Shown piece after piece: positions 1 through 8,038 of a stretch of DNA of 64,000 bases. The stretch comes from Primorskyibacter flagellatus (lineage in GTDB: Bacteria; Pseudomonadota; Alphaproteobacteria; Rhodobacterales; Rhodobacteraceae). A model generated the notes under the pieces. That model did no database searches. It was not told the DNA's origin and saw nothing but the letters and a program-made list of their open reading frames with translations. Position numbers and translations under genes: made by a program. Every line of letters starts with the position of its first letter. Position 1 is the stretch's first letter. The stretch is from positions 1 through 64,000 of the forward strand of contig NZ_FWYD01000007.1 in assembly GCF_900176485.1 (NCBI RefSeq), written 5' to 3'.

Positions 1-105
1 TATGTCCAGAAGCAGCTCGGCCATACCTCGGCAGAGATGACGCGCCGCTATCAGCGCAGGCGCGATAGGTTCCGGGTCAACCTGACCAAGGCCGCAGGGC
101 TCTGA
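1..105 (+). CDS. Tyrosine recombinase/integrase, C-terminal end (cut by window edge)
   Basis: Frame 1 from the first base reads YVQKQLGHTSAEMTRRYQ and continues to a TGA stop at 103-105. The LGH motif followed about ten residues later by a Tyr in an RRY context is the end of the catalytic domain of phage-type integrases: the His-x-x box and the nucleophilic tyrosine. Only about 34 residues are visible, so the substrate site and completeness cannot be judged. It lies next to a decayed serine recombinase, which suggests an integration or resolution boundary beside the replication module. Confidence 0.75.
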   Translation, partial: YVQKQLGHTSAEMTRRYQRRRDRFRVNLTKAAGL

Positions 106-208
106 GCCTTGCAAATCCCTCCGTTCTGGTGAAGCGCTAAGGTGAAATTCAGACGCTGCGGTCTCAGCTTAGCGACTCAATTGAAATCGGGAACTAAACG
201 CGACACTC

Positions 209-544
209 ATGATAGGTTATGCGCGCGTTTCCACAGGGGATCAGCCCCCCCTGCCCCAGTCAAAGGCCCTGCAATCCGTAGGCTGTGTCGAGATATTCGA
301 AGAACACGCTTCAGGCGGCAATCGCGCGCGGCCAGTGCTGGCCGGTGCCGGACGCCGCAACACCGACGACCGCTTGCCGGCGATCATTGCGGCCATTAAG
401 GGGGCAGATCCCAACATCACGCTGCACGCAATCTGTGACCGGCTGGAATCCATGCGCGAACGTACCCCGCGTCGACGAACACGTTGGCAGCCGTCGTCCG
501 CAAAGATGCTGCTCGAACGGGCCAAGCGCCTCGGGCTGTTGTAG
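209..544 (+). pseudogene. Serine recombinase (resolvase/invertase) with internal deletion
   Basis: The first ~45 codons match the start of the resolvase/invertase catalytic domain: MIGYARVSTGDQ with the nucleophilic serine in the ARVST motif, then EEHASGGNRARPVLA. The last ~60 codons (TPRRRTRWQPSSAKMLL region) look like the C-terminal DNA-binding tail of the same family. The middle of the catalytic domain, normally over 80 residues with the conserved arginines, is missing while the frame stays open. The 111-residue product should be inactive. It is most simply a deletion remnant, perhaps once the multimer resolution enzyme of this replicon. Confidence 0.7.
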
Positions 545-761
545 TCCGCCGTGGCAGGAGATCTACTGTTCTTGCTTGACCGGCAACTCCCAGAATCATC
601 GGCACCACGAACAGAGAGACACCGAAACATCCAATCAGGGCTTAAGAGTAGTTCAGACGCGCAAGAAAACTCGCGAGGCACGCACGTCTCGCTAGGTTCA
701 TATTTTTTGACGTATAATCAACATATTAGAAAGCGGAAACGGGATGTCCGCCCATTGGGGC

Positions 762-770
762 TGTGGATAA
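762..770 (-). promoter_or_regulatory. DnaA box (consensus TTATCCACA)
   Basis: The plus strand reads TGTGGATAA, the exact complement of the consensus DnaA box, about 140 bp upstream of the preferred repA start. A single perfect 9-mer can occur by chance, but its position just ahead of the replication operon makes a role in initiation or repABC expression plausible. Confidence 0.45.
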
Positions 771-825
771 CTCTTTTACTACATTTAGATTCTACTTGCC
801 GGACTCAGTCGTTCGTGGCATTTCA

Positions 826-870
826 GTTCTGACGGCAAAACGCGTCAGACGTGGCTTCATCCGTCAGAAC
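826..870. promoter_or_regulatory. 10-bp inverted repeat upstream of repA (candidate RepA/RepB operator)
   Basis: GTTCTGACGG at 826-835 is the exact reverse complement of CCGTCAGAAC at 861-870, and a third partial copy CGTCAGA sits between them at 843-849. The arrangement ends 40 bp before the ATG at 911 and overlaps the GTG at 851 that would otherwise extend repA. That argues the region is an operator rather than coding sequence. Confidence 0.55.
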
Positions 871-910
871 GATAAAGAGCCTTAGCAAAGGCCATGAGAG
901 GCGGCAGTAC

Positions 911-2110
911 ATGGATGATCAAAATACGGGCTACACGCAAGGGATAGGCTCTTCGGACATCGGAGCATACGCAGACAGTCTTGCTGAGTCGCTTGACCGG
1001 CAGATGAAAGTTGCATTTGAGCCAGAAGAACGCAAATCTTTGCGGCGCTTCAGCTCCACTGAAGTTGCCGAATTGCTACGCGTCAGCCCGTCGAACCTGC
1101 GCAATCGCCATAAAGATGGCAGTTTTCCTGAAGTTCACACGGACGGTCGCGGCCACAGGTTTTACTCGGCCGAAGATATTGACGAACTCCGCAGCATTTT
1201 AGCCCGGACAGGAAAGAACGCTGACGCATACCGGCCCGGACGCCGAGAGGGCGACCGCCTTCAGGTCATATCGGTCGTGAATTTCAAGGGCGGAAGCTCG
1301 AAGACAACGGCGACGATTCATCTTGCTCACCGCTATGCCTTGCGTGGCTACCGTGTGCTTGTGCTGGATCTTGACCCGCAAGCCAGTTTGACAACCTTTT
1401 TCGGTTTCCGGCCCGAGCTCGAATTCATTGAAGGTGGCACGATCTATGACGCCTTGAGGTACGAAGACCAGGTCCCACTCTCGGAGGTGATCCAGAAAAC
1501 ATATTTTCATAAGCTCGATATGGTCCCGGCCGGCTTGATGTTGTCCGAGTACGAGACCGAGACAGCAAACGCGCTCGCGCGCCGTGTTCAGCCGATTTTC
1601 GCGGAGCGTCTCGCCCTGGCTTTGGAGGAAGTCGATTCCGACTACGACATCGTGCTGATCGATTGCCCTCCGCAGCTGGGCTTCCTGACACTGACAGCAT
1701 TGGCGGCGTCGACGGGCCTGCTCGTGACGGTCGTTCCCGGCATGCTCGACATCGCGTCGATGAGCCAATTTCTCAAGCTTGCTTCGGAAACGGTCAAAGC
1801 CGTCGAGGAAGCGATTGGACGGCAAGTCACTTGGGATTTGGTGAAATTTCTGATCACGCGCTACGAGCCCTCGGATGGGCCACAAACGCAAATGGCCGGA
1901 TACCTGCGTTCGATCCTCGCAGGCCAAGTCATGACTGAGCCGATGCTGAAGTCGACAGCCATATCTGACGCCGGAATGACGCAGCAAACCATCTACGAGG
2001 TAGACCCAAGCCAGTTCATTCGGAAGACGATTGATCGCGCTTCGACCAGCGTGAATAGCGTTGCCGATGAACTGGAGCAGGCAATCCAAATGGCATGGGG
2101 GCGTCGCTGA
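911..2110 (+). CDS. repA: RepA, ParA-type partition ATPase of a repABC replicon
   Basis: A 399-residue protein of the normal RepA length. After an N-terminal helix-turn-helix-like segment (residues ~50-90, FSSTEVAELLRVSPSNLR) comes a deviant Walker A motif FKGGSSKTT followed by LDLDPQASLT and IDCPPQLG, the ParA/MinD ATPase signature. RepA segregates the plasmid with RepB and represses the operon. ATG 911 is preferred to GTG 851: AGAGGCGG lies upstream and the GTG falls inside the inverted repeat. It overlaps repB as TGATG, indicating translational coupling. Confidence 0.93.
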   Translation: MDDQNTGYTQGIGSSDIGAYADSLAESLDRQMKVAFEPEERKSLRRFSSTEVAELLRVSPSNLRNRHKDGSFPEVHTDGRGHRFYSAEDIDELRSILARTGKNADAYRPGRREGDRLQVISVVNFKGGSSKTTATIHLAHRYALRGYRVLVLDLDPQASLTTFFGFRPELEFIEGGTIYDALRYEDQVPLSEVIQKTYFHKLDMVPAGLMLSEYETETANALARRVQPIFAERLALALEEVDSDYDIVLIDCPPQLGFLTLTALAASTGLLVTVVPGMLDIASMSQFLKLASETVKAVEEAIGRQVTWDLVKFLITRYEPSDGPQTQMAGYLRSILAGQVMTEPMLKSTAISDAGMTQQTIYEVDPSQFIRKTIDRASTSVNSVADELEQAIQMAWGRR

Positions 2111-3075
2111 TGGCCAGAAATATATTCAACCAACCTCCGAAAGACGAGAAAGAGCCGGCAGCCCCCTCCCCTGCCCCGGTCAAGTCCGCGAAGCTACCTG
2201 GCTCCGTTGGCGGATTGCGGGATTCGCTCCGCGAGATCACTGCCAACTCAATCCGAGACATCGAGCCCGACCGGATCATTATGGATGGTCTCCGGGATCG
2301 GCTGATCCTAGAAGATAGCAGCATTGATGACCTCGCCGAGAGCATTCGCAAGCATGGTCAGCAAGTACCGATCATGGTTCGCCCCTCAGACCAACCGGAT
2401 CGATACCGCATCATCTACGGTCGGCGCAGACTTGCGGCCATTCGAAAAGTTGGCGGAACGATCAAAGCAATCGTTCGAACACTCGATGACGATGCCTCAC
2501 TGATCGCGCAAGGTCAGGAAAACAACCTGCGGCTGGATCCTTCATTCATTGAAAAATCTATATTTATCAAAGAGATGCAAGAGTCCGGATACAAGCCAGG
2601 CGTAATTCAGGACGCTTTGGGCCTAACTCGGCAAGGTGTGTCGAACCATCGCGTGGTCATCGAGCAACTGCCCATCGAACTTGTCCGACTGATCGGTCCT
2701 GCGCATGGCGTGGGTCGACGGCAATGGAGTGATTTGGCTGCGCTTTCAAAGAAAGCACCGCTTGTCGACATTGCGCGTGAGACACTGACCGCCCTCCCTG
2801 ACGCCACTCCGAGCGCAGACAGATTTCAAGCCGTCTACGTCGCTTGTTCCAGAAAAGCGCGTCGCACGGCCAAAGTCACCCAAGGCCAAACGACCGTGGT
2901 GAAAGACAAGAGCGGTCGCCCTGTCGGCACAGTTTCAGTTGATGGCAAGTCAATTGCCATCAAGATCACCCGCAAGGAGAACCCGGAATTCGGCCAATGG
3001 CTCGAAGAGCGCGCGGAAACCACACTGCGACGGCTTTTTGAACAATGGCAGAATGAGAGTGACTCGGGGGCCTGA
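2110..3075 (+). CDS. repB: RepB, ParB-type centromere-binding protein
   Basis: A 321-residue ParB-family protein. The N-terminal ParB/Srx nuclease-like fold is visible as DDLAESIRKHGQQVPIMVRP then YRIIYGRRRLAA (residues ~75-110). It is followed by ENNLRLDPSFIEKS and a helix-turn-helix around QDALGLTRQGVSNHR. It starts MARNIFNQ, as RepB proteins typically do. An in-frame ATG at 2095 lies inside repA and is less likely because the 2110 start overlaps the repA stop by one base. It would bind the parS palindromes and recruit RepA for segregation. Confidence 0.93.
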   Translation: MARNIFNQPPKDEKEPAAPSPAPVKSAKLPGSVGGLRDSLREITANSIRDIEPDRIIMDGLRDRLILEDSSIDDLAESIRKHGQQVPIMVRPSDQPDRYRIIYGRRRLAAIRKVGGTIKAIVRTLDDDASLIAQGQENNLRLDPSFIEKSIFIKEMQESGYKPGVIQDALGLTRQGVSNHRVVIEQLPIELVRLIGPAHGVGRRQWSDLAALSKKAPLVDIARETLTALPDATPSADRFQAVYVACSRKARRTAKVTQGQTTVVKDKSGRPVGTVSVDGKSIAIKITRKENPEFGQWLEERAETTLRRLFEQWQNESDSGA

Positions 3076-3284
3076 TCCCCGGTCATAACTATAAACACGA
3101 GCAGAGGAGAAAGGCGACGACCAGAAAGAAAAGAGCCCCCCAAAGTTTCCCCTGGAGAGCCCTCATCATCAGTTTGCACCTATGATGTAGCAATCTCCGA
3201 CATGCCGGTCAAGCGTCACCGATTCGGTGGACGTCTTTTTGTTGCCTTTTCTTGCTTTAAACTGCGGGAAGAGCCGGGGAAGTT
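3076..3284 (-). ncRNA. Probable incA-type antisense RNA locus between repB and repC
   Basis: All well-studied repABC replicons encode a small counter-transcribed RNA on the strand opposite repC in the repB-repC gap, and this 209-bp gap has the right size and place. The plus strand has a terminator-like hairpin at 3214-3241 before repC, the element the antisense RNA normally controls. I cannot define the RNA ends or its promoter from inspection, so only the interval is given. Confidence 0.5.
3214..3241 (+). terminator. Leader hairpin plus U-tract upstream of repC (attenuator candidate)
   Basis: CGTC-ACCG at 3214-3221 pairs with CGGT-GACG at 3225-3233 (one bulged G, three-base loop) and is followed by TCTTTTT. 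This intrinsic-terminator shape lies 44 bp before the repC GTG. It fits the conformational switch by which the antisense RNA of repABC plasmids stops repC transcription. Confidence 0.6.
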
Positions 3285-4370
3285 GTGGGCCGCAACGGTC
3301 GTCGTCCAGAAAACATGGCATTCACAAAACTTTCCGTTCAACCCTCGGACGTCGGCAAGGTCATGGCCCACGCGTCCACACCTGAAACCGACATCTGGGC
3401 TATTTTTCGCGCACTCAGAGACACTCGTAGCCTGTTCGGGCTCCGCCCTGGGCATGTCCAAACGCTTCAAGCGATGCTAAGCTTTCTCAAGCCTGGCCAC
3501 GGCGATACTGTATTCGCTTCCAATACAGCGATCTGCCGTCGAATTGGCGGGATCGATGAACGGACCCTTCGTAGGCACATTGATCGCTTTGTAGAACTCG
3601 GCTTCATGAAGCGCCAAGACAGCCCTAATCGCAAACGATACCGAGTGAGGTCATCCAGCGGCCAATCCATCAGCTATGGCCTATCACTCACACCGTTGTT
3701 GGACCGTGCCAACGAGCTACTTGCCGCGGCTCAAGAGATGGAAAACGCACGCCGTGATCGCATATTCTTGCGAAAGAGAATCCTGTCGAGACTTGCACAT
3801 CTAGAGGAGGCAGACCCCGAAAGCATACACTCTCATGGCATACGTCGAGTTCTTCGGAGGAAACTCTCGATCGCAGAATATCGCGCACTGCTTGACGAGT
3901 TGGATGCTCACTGCGAGCAGATGTCCACCGCGGTGGACACGCCAAATACAATGGAACTGCCCGCCAATGACGGACAAAATGTCCGGCACCATTCTAAGTC
4001 TAAAAAAGAAGAAAAAGACTTAGAAAGCGCCCATAACGGCGAAACGCCCGTCCTGCAAACCCTGACCGCGGTCTGCGATCAAGCCACATCTCTCGCAACG
4101 GCCTCACTAAAAAACTGGGATGACGTCGAAAGCCATGCCAGGGCCCTCGCTCCGATGATGGGGATTCACACAAGTACGTTCGAAAAAGCTACAAGCAAGG
4201 TGGGTTCTCGAAAAACATCCTGCGCCATCTTCATAATCCTACAGCTAGGCAACCGTATCCGAGACTTTGGAGCTTATTTTCATAGTATCACTCTCGGTCG
4301 CAGAGAAATCGATTTCAATCCATCGCGCTTGTTGGAAAGGCTTTCTCATTCACCGGCAACCCCTGCATGA
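3285..4370 (+). CDS. repC: RepC, replication initiator protein
   Basis: A 361-residue RepC. The N-terminal half is a winged-helix initiator domain: the segment LQAMLSFLKPGHGDTVFASN is followed by AICRRIGGIDERTLRRHIDR, typical of RepC. The C-terminal half is variable. The GTG at 3285 follows GGGGAAG at a short distance; an ATG at 3315 is an alternative but has no clear ribosome site. In repABC plasmids the origin lies within repC. One 18-bp palindrome is inside the gene and a second follows the stop directly. Confidence 0.9.
   Translation: MGRNGRRPENMAFTKLSVQPSDVGKVMAHASTPETDIWAIFRALRDTRSLFGLRPGHVQTLQAMLSFLKPGHGDTVFASNTAICRRIGGIDERTLRRHIDRFVELGFMKRQDSPNRKRYRVRSSSGQSISYGLSLTPLLDRANELLAAAQEMENARRDRIFLRKRILSRLAHLEEADPESIHSHGIRRVLRRKLSIAEYRALLDELDAHCEQMSTAVDTPNTMELPANDGQNVRHHSKSKKEEKDLESAHNGETPVLQTLTAVCDQATSLATASLKNWDDVESHARALAPMMGIHTSTFEKATSKVGSRKTSCAIFIILQLGNRIRDFGAYFHSITLGRREIDFNPSRLLERLSHSPATPA
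3922..3939. promoter_or_regulatory. 18-bp perfect palindrome inside repC (parS candidate, copy 1)
   Basis: TGTCCACCG/CGGTGGACA is a perfect palindrome. An identical copy lies 449 bp downstream, just after the repC stop. Duplicated perfect palindromes in or near repC are the usual form of RepB-binding parS sites in repABC replicons, so this is the leading centromere candidate. No third copy was noticed by eye. Confidence 0.65.
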
Positions 4371-4388
4371 TGTCCACCGCGGTGGACA
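4371..4388. promoter_or_regulatory. 18-bp perfect palindrome abutting the repC stop (parS candidate, copy 2)
   Basis: Same sequence as the copy at 3922-3939, beginning on the base after the repC TGA. Two identical 18-mers in 470 bp cannot be chance. Placement and symmetry point to RepB binding. Confidence 0.65.
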
Positions 4389-5326
4389 AGCTGAAAGGAC
4401 GAAGGTACCTGCGAAAAGAACAACTGAAAGTCAATTCGTGAACGTGGCCTCTAGAACTCTCTGTTGAACATATGATGTGAACGTAGTAGGGAAAGTGACC
4501 CTGCCTTTCTCCCGAGATGTCGTCTTCGATAAGGTCGCGTTAAGCTGATCGAACATAGCCCGCGGCAAGGTTAGCATATCGGTCAAGGTGCCTGCCGAGA
4601 ACATCACCCGCTGAGAATTGCCCCTAATCTGAGCATCCAACTTAAACCGCGGCTGATGGTCAATGATCTCAGACCCAGTCGCTCGTGACGAAGCTGGAAC
4701 GCTTGCCGAAAACAAACCACACACCCTTGGCCAACAGGCCTTCAATTCACATGTGATGCCGTCCCAAATACAGTGAGCGGCCCTGCAAGTGAACGGTGCC
4801 TACCAACATTACCATATGCTAGCGGGCCATCAATTCGACGCGTTGCGCTCCCAAGCGCAGCGAGCCGGGGTTTCGCACGCGTATGACCGTGATCGCTTCA
4901 GCACGACTGGATGGCGCGAAAGCTTGTCCGGCACAGGAAATCGAGGGTAATCGAACAGAAGGTGTCAGATCTTCGCCAACAAGGATTTCGCCTCCAAGGC
5001 GAATCTTGGACGCATAAGAAAGAACATAGGAGCCGCCGACGAAAATCAGACTGGTCACAGCCGCCAGTAAGGCACAACCTGCAATAGCGGGGCAGGGGGG
5101 TCATGTGCATCGCGTGGTCGGATTGGCGGTCCGTCGTTGACCGATCCATTTCTGATGATGGTTGATTTTCGTAAAGATGATCCGCAGTTTGGCTGAGAAA
5201 TCGTGGCCGTCTCGGGTCGGGCGTCGCGCATCCGGAAACGCCTTCGGGCAGCGCCAAGGGCCAGATGGACAGTTTCTAGCTCTGGGCCAACCTATCCTGT
5301 GTCGTCAAGTTGTAGCGCATTTTTCT
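4389..5326. other. Non-coding or decayed stretch downstream of repC
   Basis: About 940 bp without a gene I can identify. A minus-strand frame at 4431-4745 (104 codons) stays open but has no recognisable motif. A second minus-strand frame is described at 4819-5058. The rest is likely decayed DNA between the replication module and the IS6 remnant. Confidence 0.4.
4819..5058 (-). CDS. Short hypothetical protein with membrane-like N-terminus, possibly a remnant
   Basis: This 79-codon frame opens with GTG and reads TSLIFVGGSYVLSYASKIRL. Extending it upstream in the same frame adds AIAGCALLAAV before a TGA, so a convincing transmembrane or signal segment is cut by a stop with no good start codon. 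The remainder ends LRLGAQRVELMAR. I do not recognise a family. It may be the 3' part of a broken membrane or periplasmic protein gene. Confidence 0.25.
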   Translation of the reverse strand: MTSLIFVGGSYVLSYASKIRLGGEILVGEDLTPSVRLPSISCAGQAFAPSSRAEAITVIRVRNPGSLRLGAQRVELMAR

Positions 5327-5450
5327 TCGCGGAATTCATTCGTAGGACCAGGCCCAAGCAGTCTGGTGCCTTTTCAGGCCATCGTATTCCTTTTGAAATC
5401 ACTAGATACGCGGTCAGGGTGTATCACCGGTTTCCCTTGGCTCATATAAG
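5327..5450 (+). pseudogene. IS6-family transposase, 5' remnant (copy 1)
   Basis: The frame reads SGAFSGHRIPFEITRYAVRV then YHRFPLA, matching the conserved start of IS6-family transposases (GHRFP-EII-YAVWLYHRFPLS). Only about 35 codons survive before the match is lost at the end of the antitoxin gene. A second degenerate copy of the same ~120 bp lies in opposite orientation at 11545-11660. It marks an old insertion, and homologous exchange between such copies could explain rearrangement of the intervening block. Confidence 0.65.
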
Positions 5451-5906
5451 GCCGTCCTCGGCAGCCGTCACAGAAAGATCGCCCAACGCGTCTGATCTTG
5501 TGGCGTCACGCTTTTCTTTATAAGCGAACAGATCATTCGCTCGAACGCGGCGGTGCCGCCCCGTTTTCGTGAACGGAATTTCTTTCGTCTCAAGAAGTTT
5601 CACCAGGAACGGGCGTGAAACGTTGAGCAAATCTGCTGCCTGCTGTGTTGTCAGTTCCTCCTCGACCGAGATCATCCGAAACCCACGACCGCTCGACACG
5701 AGGCGCAAGATCTCGAGGAGAGCTGCCGTCAAGGCTGGTGCAAGGGCCACGGTTTGAAATTCGCCGCTGCAATGGGCAAACGATAGGGTTGTGGGCTCGC
5801 CTTCCTTGATTTGGGAAGCGACAATTGCTTTGAGTTGTTCGGCGTTCTTGATCTCCACCTCGTCGGGCAGGAGAATAAAAAACGCCGCTTTGTCGAGAGC
5901 GTTCAT
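5442..5906 (-). CDS. Orphan type II antitoxin with excisionase/MerR-like helix-turn-helix
   Basis: A 154-residue protein. The C-terminal half contains ELTTQQAADLLNVSRPFLVK followed by LLETKEIPFTKTGRHRRVR, the excisionase-type DNA-binding fold of antitoxins that usually precede a PIN-domain toxin. The N-terminal ~75 residues are an unassigned domain. Directly downstream, where the toxin gene would lie, is the IS6 remnant, so the toxin appears lost. Four 9-bp tandem repeats lie 52-87 bp upstream and are candidate autoregulatory sites. Confidence 0.65.
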   Translation of the reverse strand: MNALDKAAFFILLPDEVEIKNAEQLKAIVASQIKEGEPTTLSFAHCSGEFQTVALAPALTAALLEILRLVSSGRGFRMISVEEELTTQQAADLLNVSRPFLVKLLETKEIPFTKTGRHRRVRANDLFAYKEKRDATRSDALGDLSVTAAEDGLI

Positions 5907-5957
5907 CCTGTCTCTCCAGTTCTTACAGTTTGGGTTAGATATAGGCTATCAATCATC

Positions 5958-5993
5958 CGAAATATTCGAAATATTCGAAATATTCGAAATATT
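5958..5993. repeat. Four perfect 9-bp tandem repeats (CGAAATATT)
   Basis: The unit CGAAATATT is repeated four times without a mismatch. On the minus strand the repeats lie upstream of the antitoxin start at 5906, in the promoter zone. Each unit includes the near-palindrome AATATT. They could be antitoxin operator sites or plasmid iterons. An iteron role is less likely because repABC is present. Confidence 0.8.
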
Positions 5994-6672
5994 ATCAAGC
6001 CATGTGAACAGACCACAAGACAGTTAGGCGACCTGCCGGCACCGGCCTCGAGCAGACAGTCGTCGATATGCGAGCCGGTGATTTGACCATGAATAGTAGC
6101 ACCAGACAATCCGGCGGTAACAGAAACGCGGCGTTCTTCAACCGGCTGTGACGCCAGTGACGCGCGGGCCCAGAAGGAGCATGAAAATCACCAGGGCGAG
6201 AAACGTCATGGCGTTATCCAGAGCCCTATTTTTAACTCGATTTCTGCCTCGTTGAATTCCAAACGACCAAAAACACCGCGACACATCCGCGACGCAACCT
6301 GTGCGCCATTCAAATACCTATCTGCAACGACAGCTAATTTCGTCCATTCCACAAAGCGAATTGAACATTTTTGTCCCCATTGTGCTGGCGATCTTGGGAA
6401 CTGCCACAGAATTCGCCGGTTTCACTTCCGCATTTCGCAGGGCAAATCTTGAAAGATCTCGCCGTTTGGTGAGCAAATGCTGGACGAGACCGCCAGCGTG
6501 ACCGAGGACCAGCTCTCCGTCACGCGCTGGTTGGTTGATGCCACTTTCCAGTATCACGTCTGATGATCCGAATAATATTCTCGTTACCTGGCAGAAACTG
6601 CCGTGTATGCGCACCGGTTACGATCCGCCGCCGCGATGCGCTGCTTTGAGGGGGGCCGTATGTTATCGACGG
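5994..6672. other. Decayed stretch between antitoxin promoter and fahA
   Basis: No intact gene. Two plus-strand scraps look once-coding: 6361-6440 reads LNIFVPIVLAILGTATEFAG, which is membrane-like, and a separate frame from 6479 reads MLDETASVTEDQLSVTRW to a TGA near 6563. They could be parts of one frameshifted gene of unknown function. Confidence 0.3.
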
Positions 6673-7926
6673 TCATGATCGGCCGTCTTTTGCGCGCCGT
6701 GCCGGCAAAATGGTCCCGGTGCATGGTCCGAACCCAATACGGTAGCCGTCGCCTTGCGCGTGGCCGTTCAGTGTCAGGGTATCGCCATCCTCGATAAAGG
6801 TGCGAGTTTGACCGTCATCCAGGGTGATGACGTCTCTGCCACCCCATGTCATTTCCAGAAGCGAGCCGAACATGCCTTTTTCGGGACCGGAGATCGTCCC
6901 GGAGCCGAGCAGATCGCCAGTGCGCATTGCACAGCCCGACGAGGCGTGATGCGCAAGCTGCTGGGCGGCCGAATAATACAAGGTATTGTAATTGGTCCGG
7001 CAGATCTCCGTTGCCTCCCCATCTGGCGCAGCCATGGTTACGGAGAGGTCGATGTCATAGAGCATCGGCCCGGTGTCCTTGATATGCCGCAACAGATCAT
7101 GTTCACGCGGTGGCGTATCGCAGCGGAACGGATCAAGCGCCGCCTTGGTGACCACCCAAGCGCCGATCGTGGTGGCGAAGGCCTTGGCCTGAAACGGTCC
7201 CAACGGCTGGTATTCCCAGGCCTGAATATCGCGCGCCGACCAGTCGTTGAGCAGAACATAGCCGAAGATCATGTCGTCGGCCTGATCCACGCTGATGCGC
7301 TGGCCCATCTCCGAAGGCGTGCCCACGACCGCGCCCATCTCCAACTCGATGTCGAGCCGTTTGCTGGGGCCGAAGCGGGGCGTGTCGTCCTGCGGCCCCT
7401 TGAGCTGGCCCATGGGACGGTGGAAGTCGGTGCCGGAGACGACGACGGTTGAGGCACGCCCATTGTAGCCGATGGGCATGTGCAGCCAGTTTGGTGGCAG
7501 AGCATTTTTCGGGTCGCGAAACAAAGAGCCGACATTGAACGCGTGTTGCCGGCCAGCGTAGAAGTCGGTGTATTCCGTCACTGTGAAAGGAAGATGCGTC
7601 GTGACGCTGCTCATGTCGTGCAAGGCATCGGCGACCGCTTGGGTCTTGTTGCCCTCACGCAGCAGCTCGGTCAGCTTTTGACGGACGTCGGTCCAGACCT
7701 TCTTGCCCTTGCCCATAAAGGTGTTGAGGGCAGGGGAGGCGAACCCGTGCTCTGGCAGCACCCCGGCAGATTGCAGTGCTCCAAGGTCCAGCACACTGTT
7801 GCCGATGGCGACGGCGCAACGCGGTGAGTCACCCGCTGAAAAGACGCCGTAGGGCAGGTTGTTCAGAGGGAAAGGACTTTGGGGAGCGTTTGCAGTCTCA
7901 ACCCAGGAGCGGATCAGATCGGGCAT
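6673..7926 (-). CDS. fahA: Fumarylacetoacetase
   Basis: A 417-residue protein of full FAH length. It splits 4-fumarylacetoacetate into fumarate and acetoacetate, the last step of the tyrosine/homogentisate pathway. Recognisable FAH features are PYGVFSAGDSPRCAVAIGNS near the N-terminus, the IGYNGRASTVVVSGT segment, ELEMGAVVG with the metal-binding acidic residues, and LLNDWSARDIQAWEYQPLGP. AAGGA precedes the start. It is the third gene of an hmgA-maiA'-fahA unit, 112 bp after the maiA remnant. Confidence 0.93.
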   Translation of the reverse strand: MPDLIRSWVETANAPQSPFPLNNLPYGVFSAGDSPRCAVAIGNSVLDLGALQSAGVLPEHGFASPALNTFMGKGKKVWTDVRQKLTELLREGNKTQAVADALHDMSSVTTHLPFTVTEYTDFYAGRQHAFNVGSLFRDPKNALPPNWLHMPIGYNGRASTVVVSGTDFHRPMGQLKGPQDDTPRFGPSKRLDIELEMGAVVGTPSEMGQRISVDQADDMIFGYVLLNDWSARDIQAWEYQPLGPFQAKAFATTIGAWVVTKAALDPFRCDTPPREHDLLRHIKDTGPMLYDIDLSVTMAAPDGEATEICRTNYNTLYYSAAQQLAHHASSGCAMRTGDLLGSGTISGPEKGMFGSLLEMTWGGRDVITLDDGQTRTFIEDGDTLTLNGHAQGDGYRIGFGPCTGTILPARRAKDGRS

Positions 7927-8038
7927 TGGAATATCCTTTGTCAGGTAGCTTCTGGTTGGTTTTCGGGGCCGGGCCGCAACAAAAAGGCGGCGAGGTCAAG
8001 TCACCGTGCCTCGTTTGCGGTCAGGTGGGCAAAGGGCG

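Larger units (their letters stand above)
545..910 (+). promoter_or_regulatory. repABC upstream control region
   Basis: No gene is recognised in this 366-bp stretch. It is AT-richer than its surroundings around 700-735 and contains a TATAAT hexamer at 713-718 that could be a -10 element. It also holds a consensus DnaA box and a 10-bp inverted repeat (listed separately). RepA proteins of repABC replicons autorepress from this position, so the operator and promoter are expected here. The promoter assignment is inference. Confidence 0.45.

Noticed and set aside
851-910. Upstream GTG start extending RepA by 20 residues
   Set aside because: It falls inside the inverted repeat, lacks a good ribosome site, and the ATG at 911 gives the normal RepA length.
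4431-4745. 104-codon minus-strand frame downstream of repC
   Set aside because: No recognised family, no convincing ribosome site. It could be a remnant but cannot be supported as a gene.
5958-5993. Four 9-bp repeats as a CRISPR or iteron origin
   Set aside because: Units are directly adjacent without spacers, so not CRISPR. A second origin is unlikely next to repABC and without another Rep gene.
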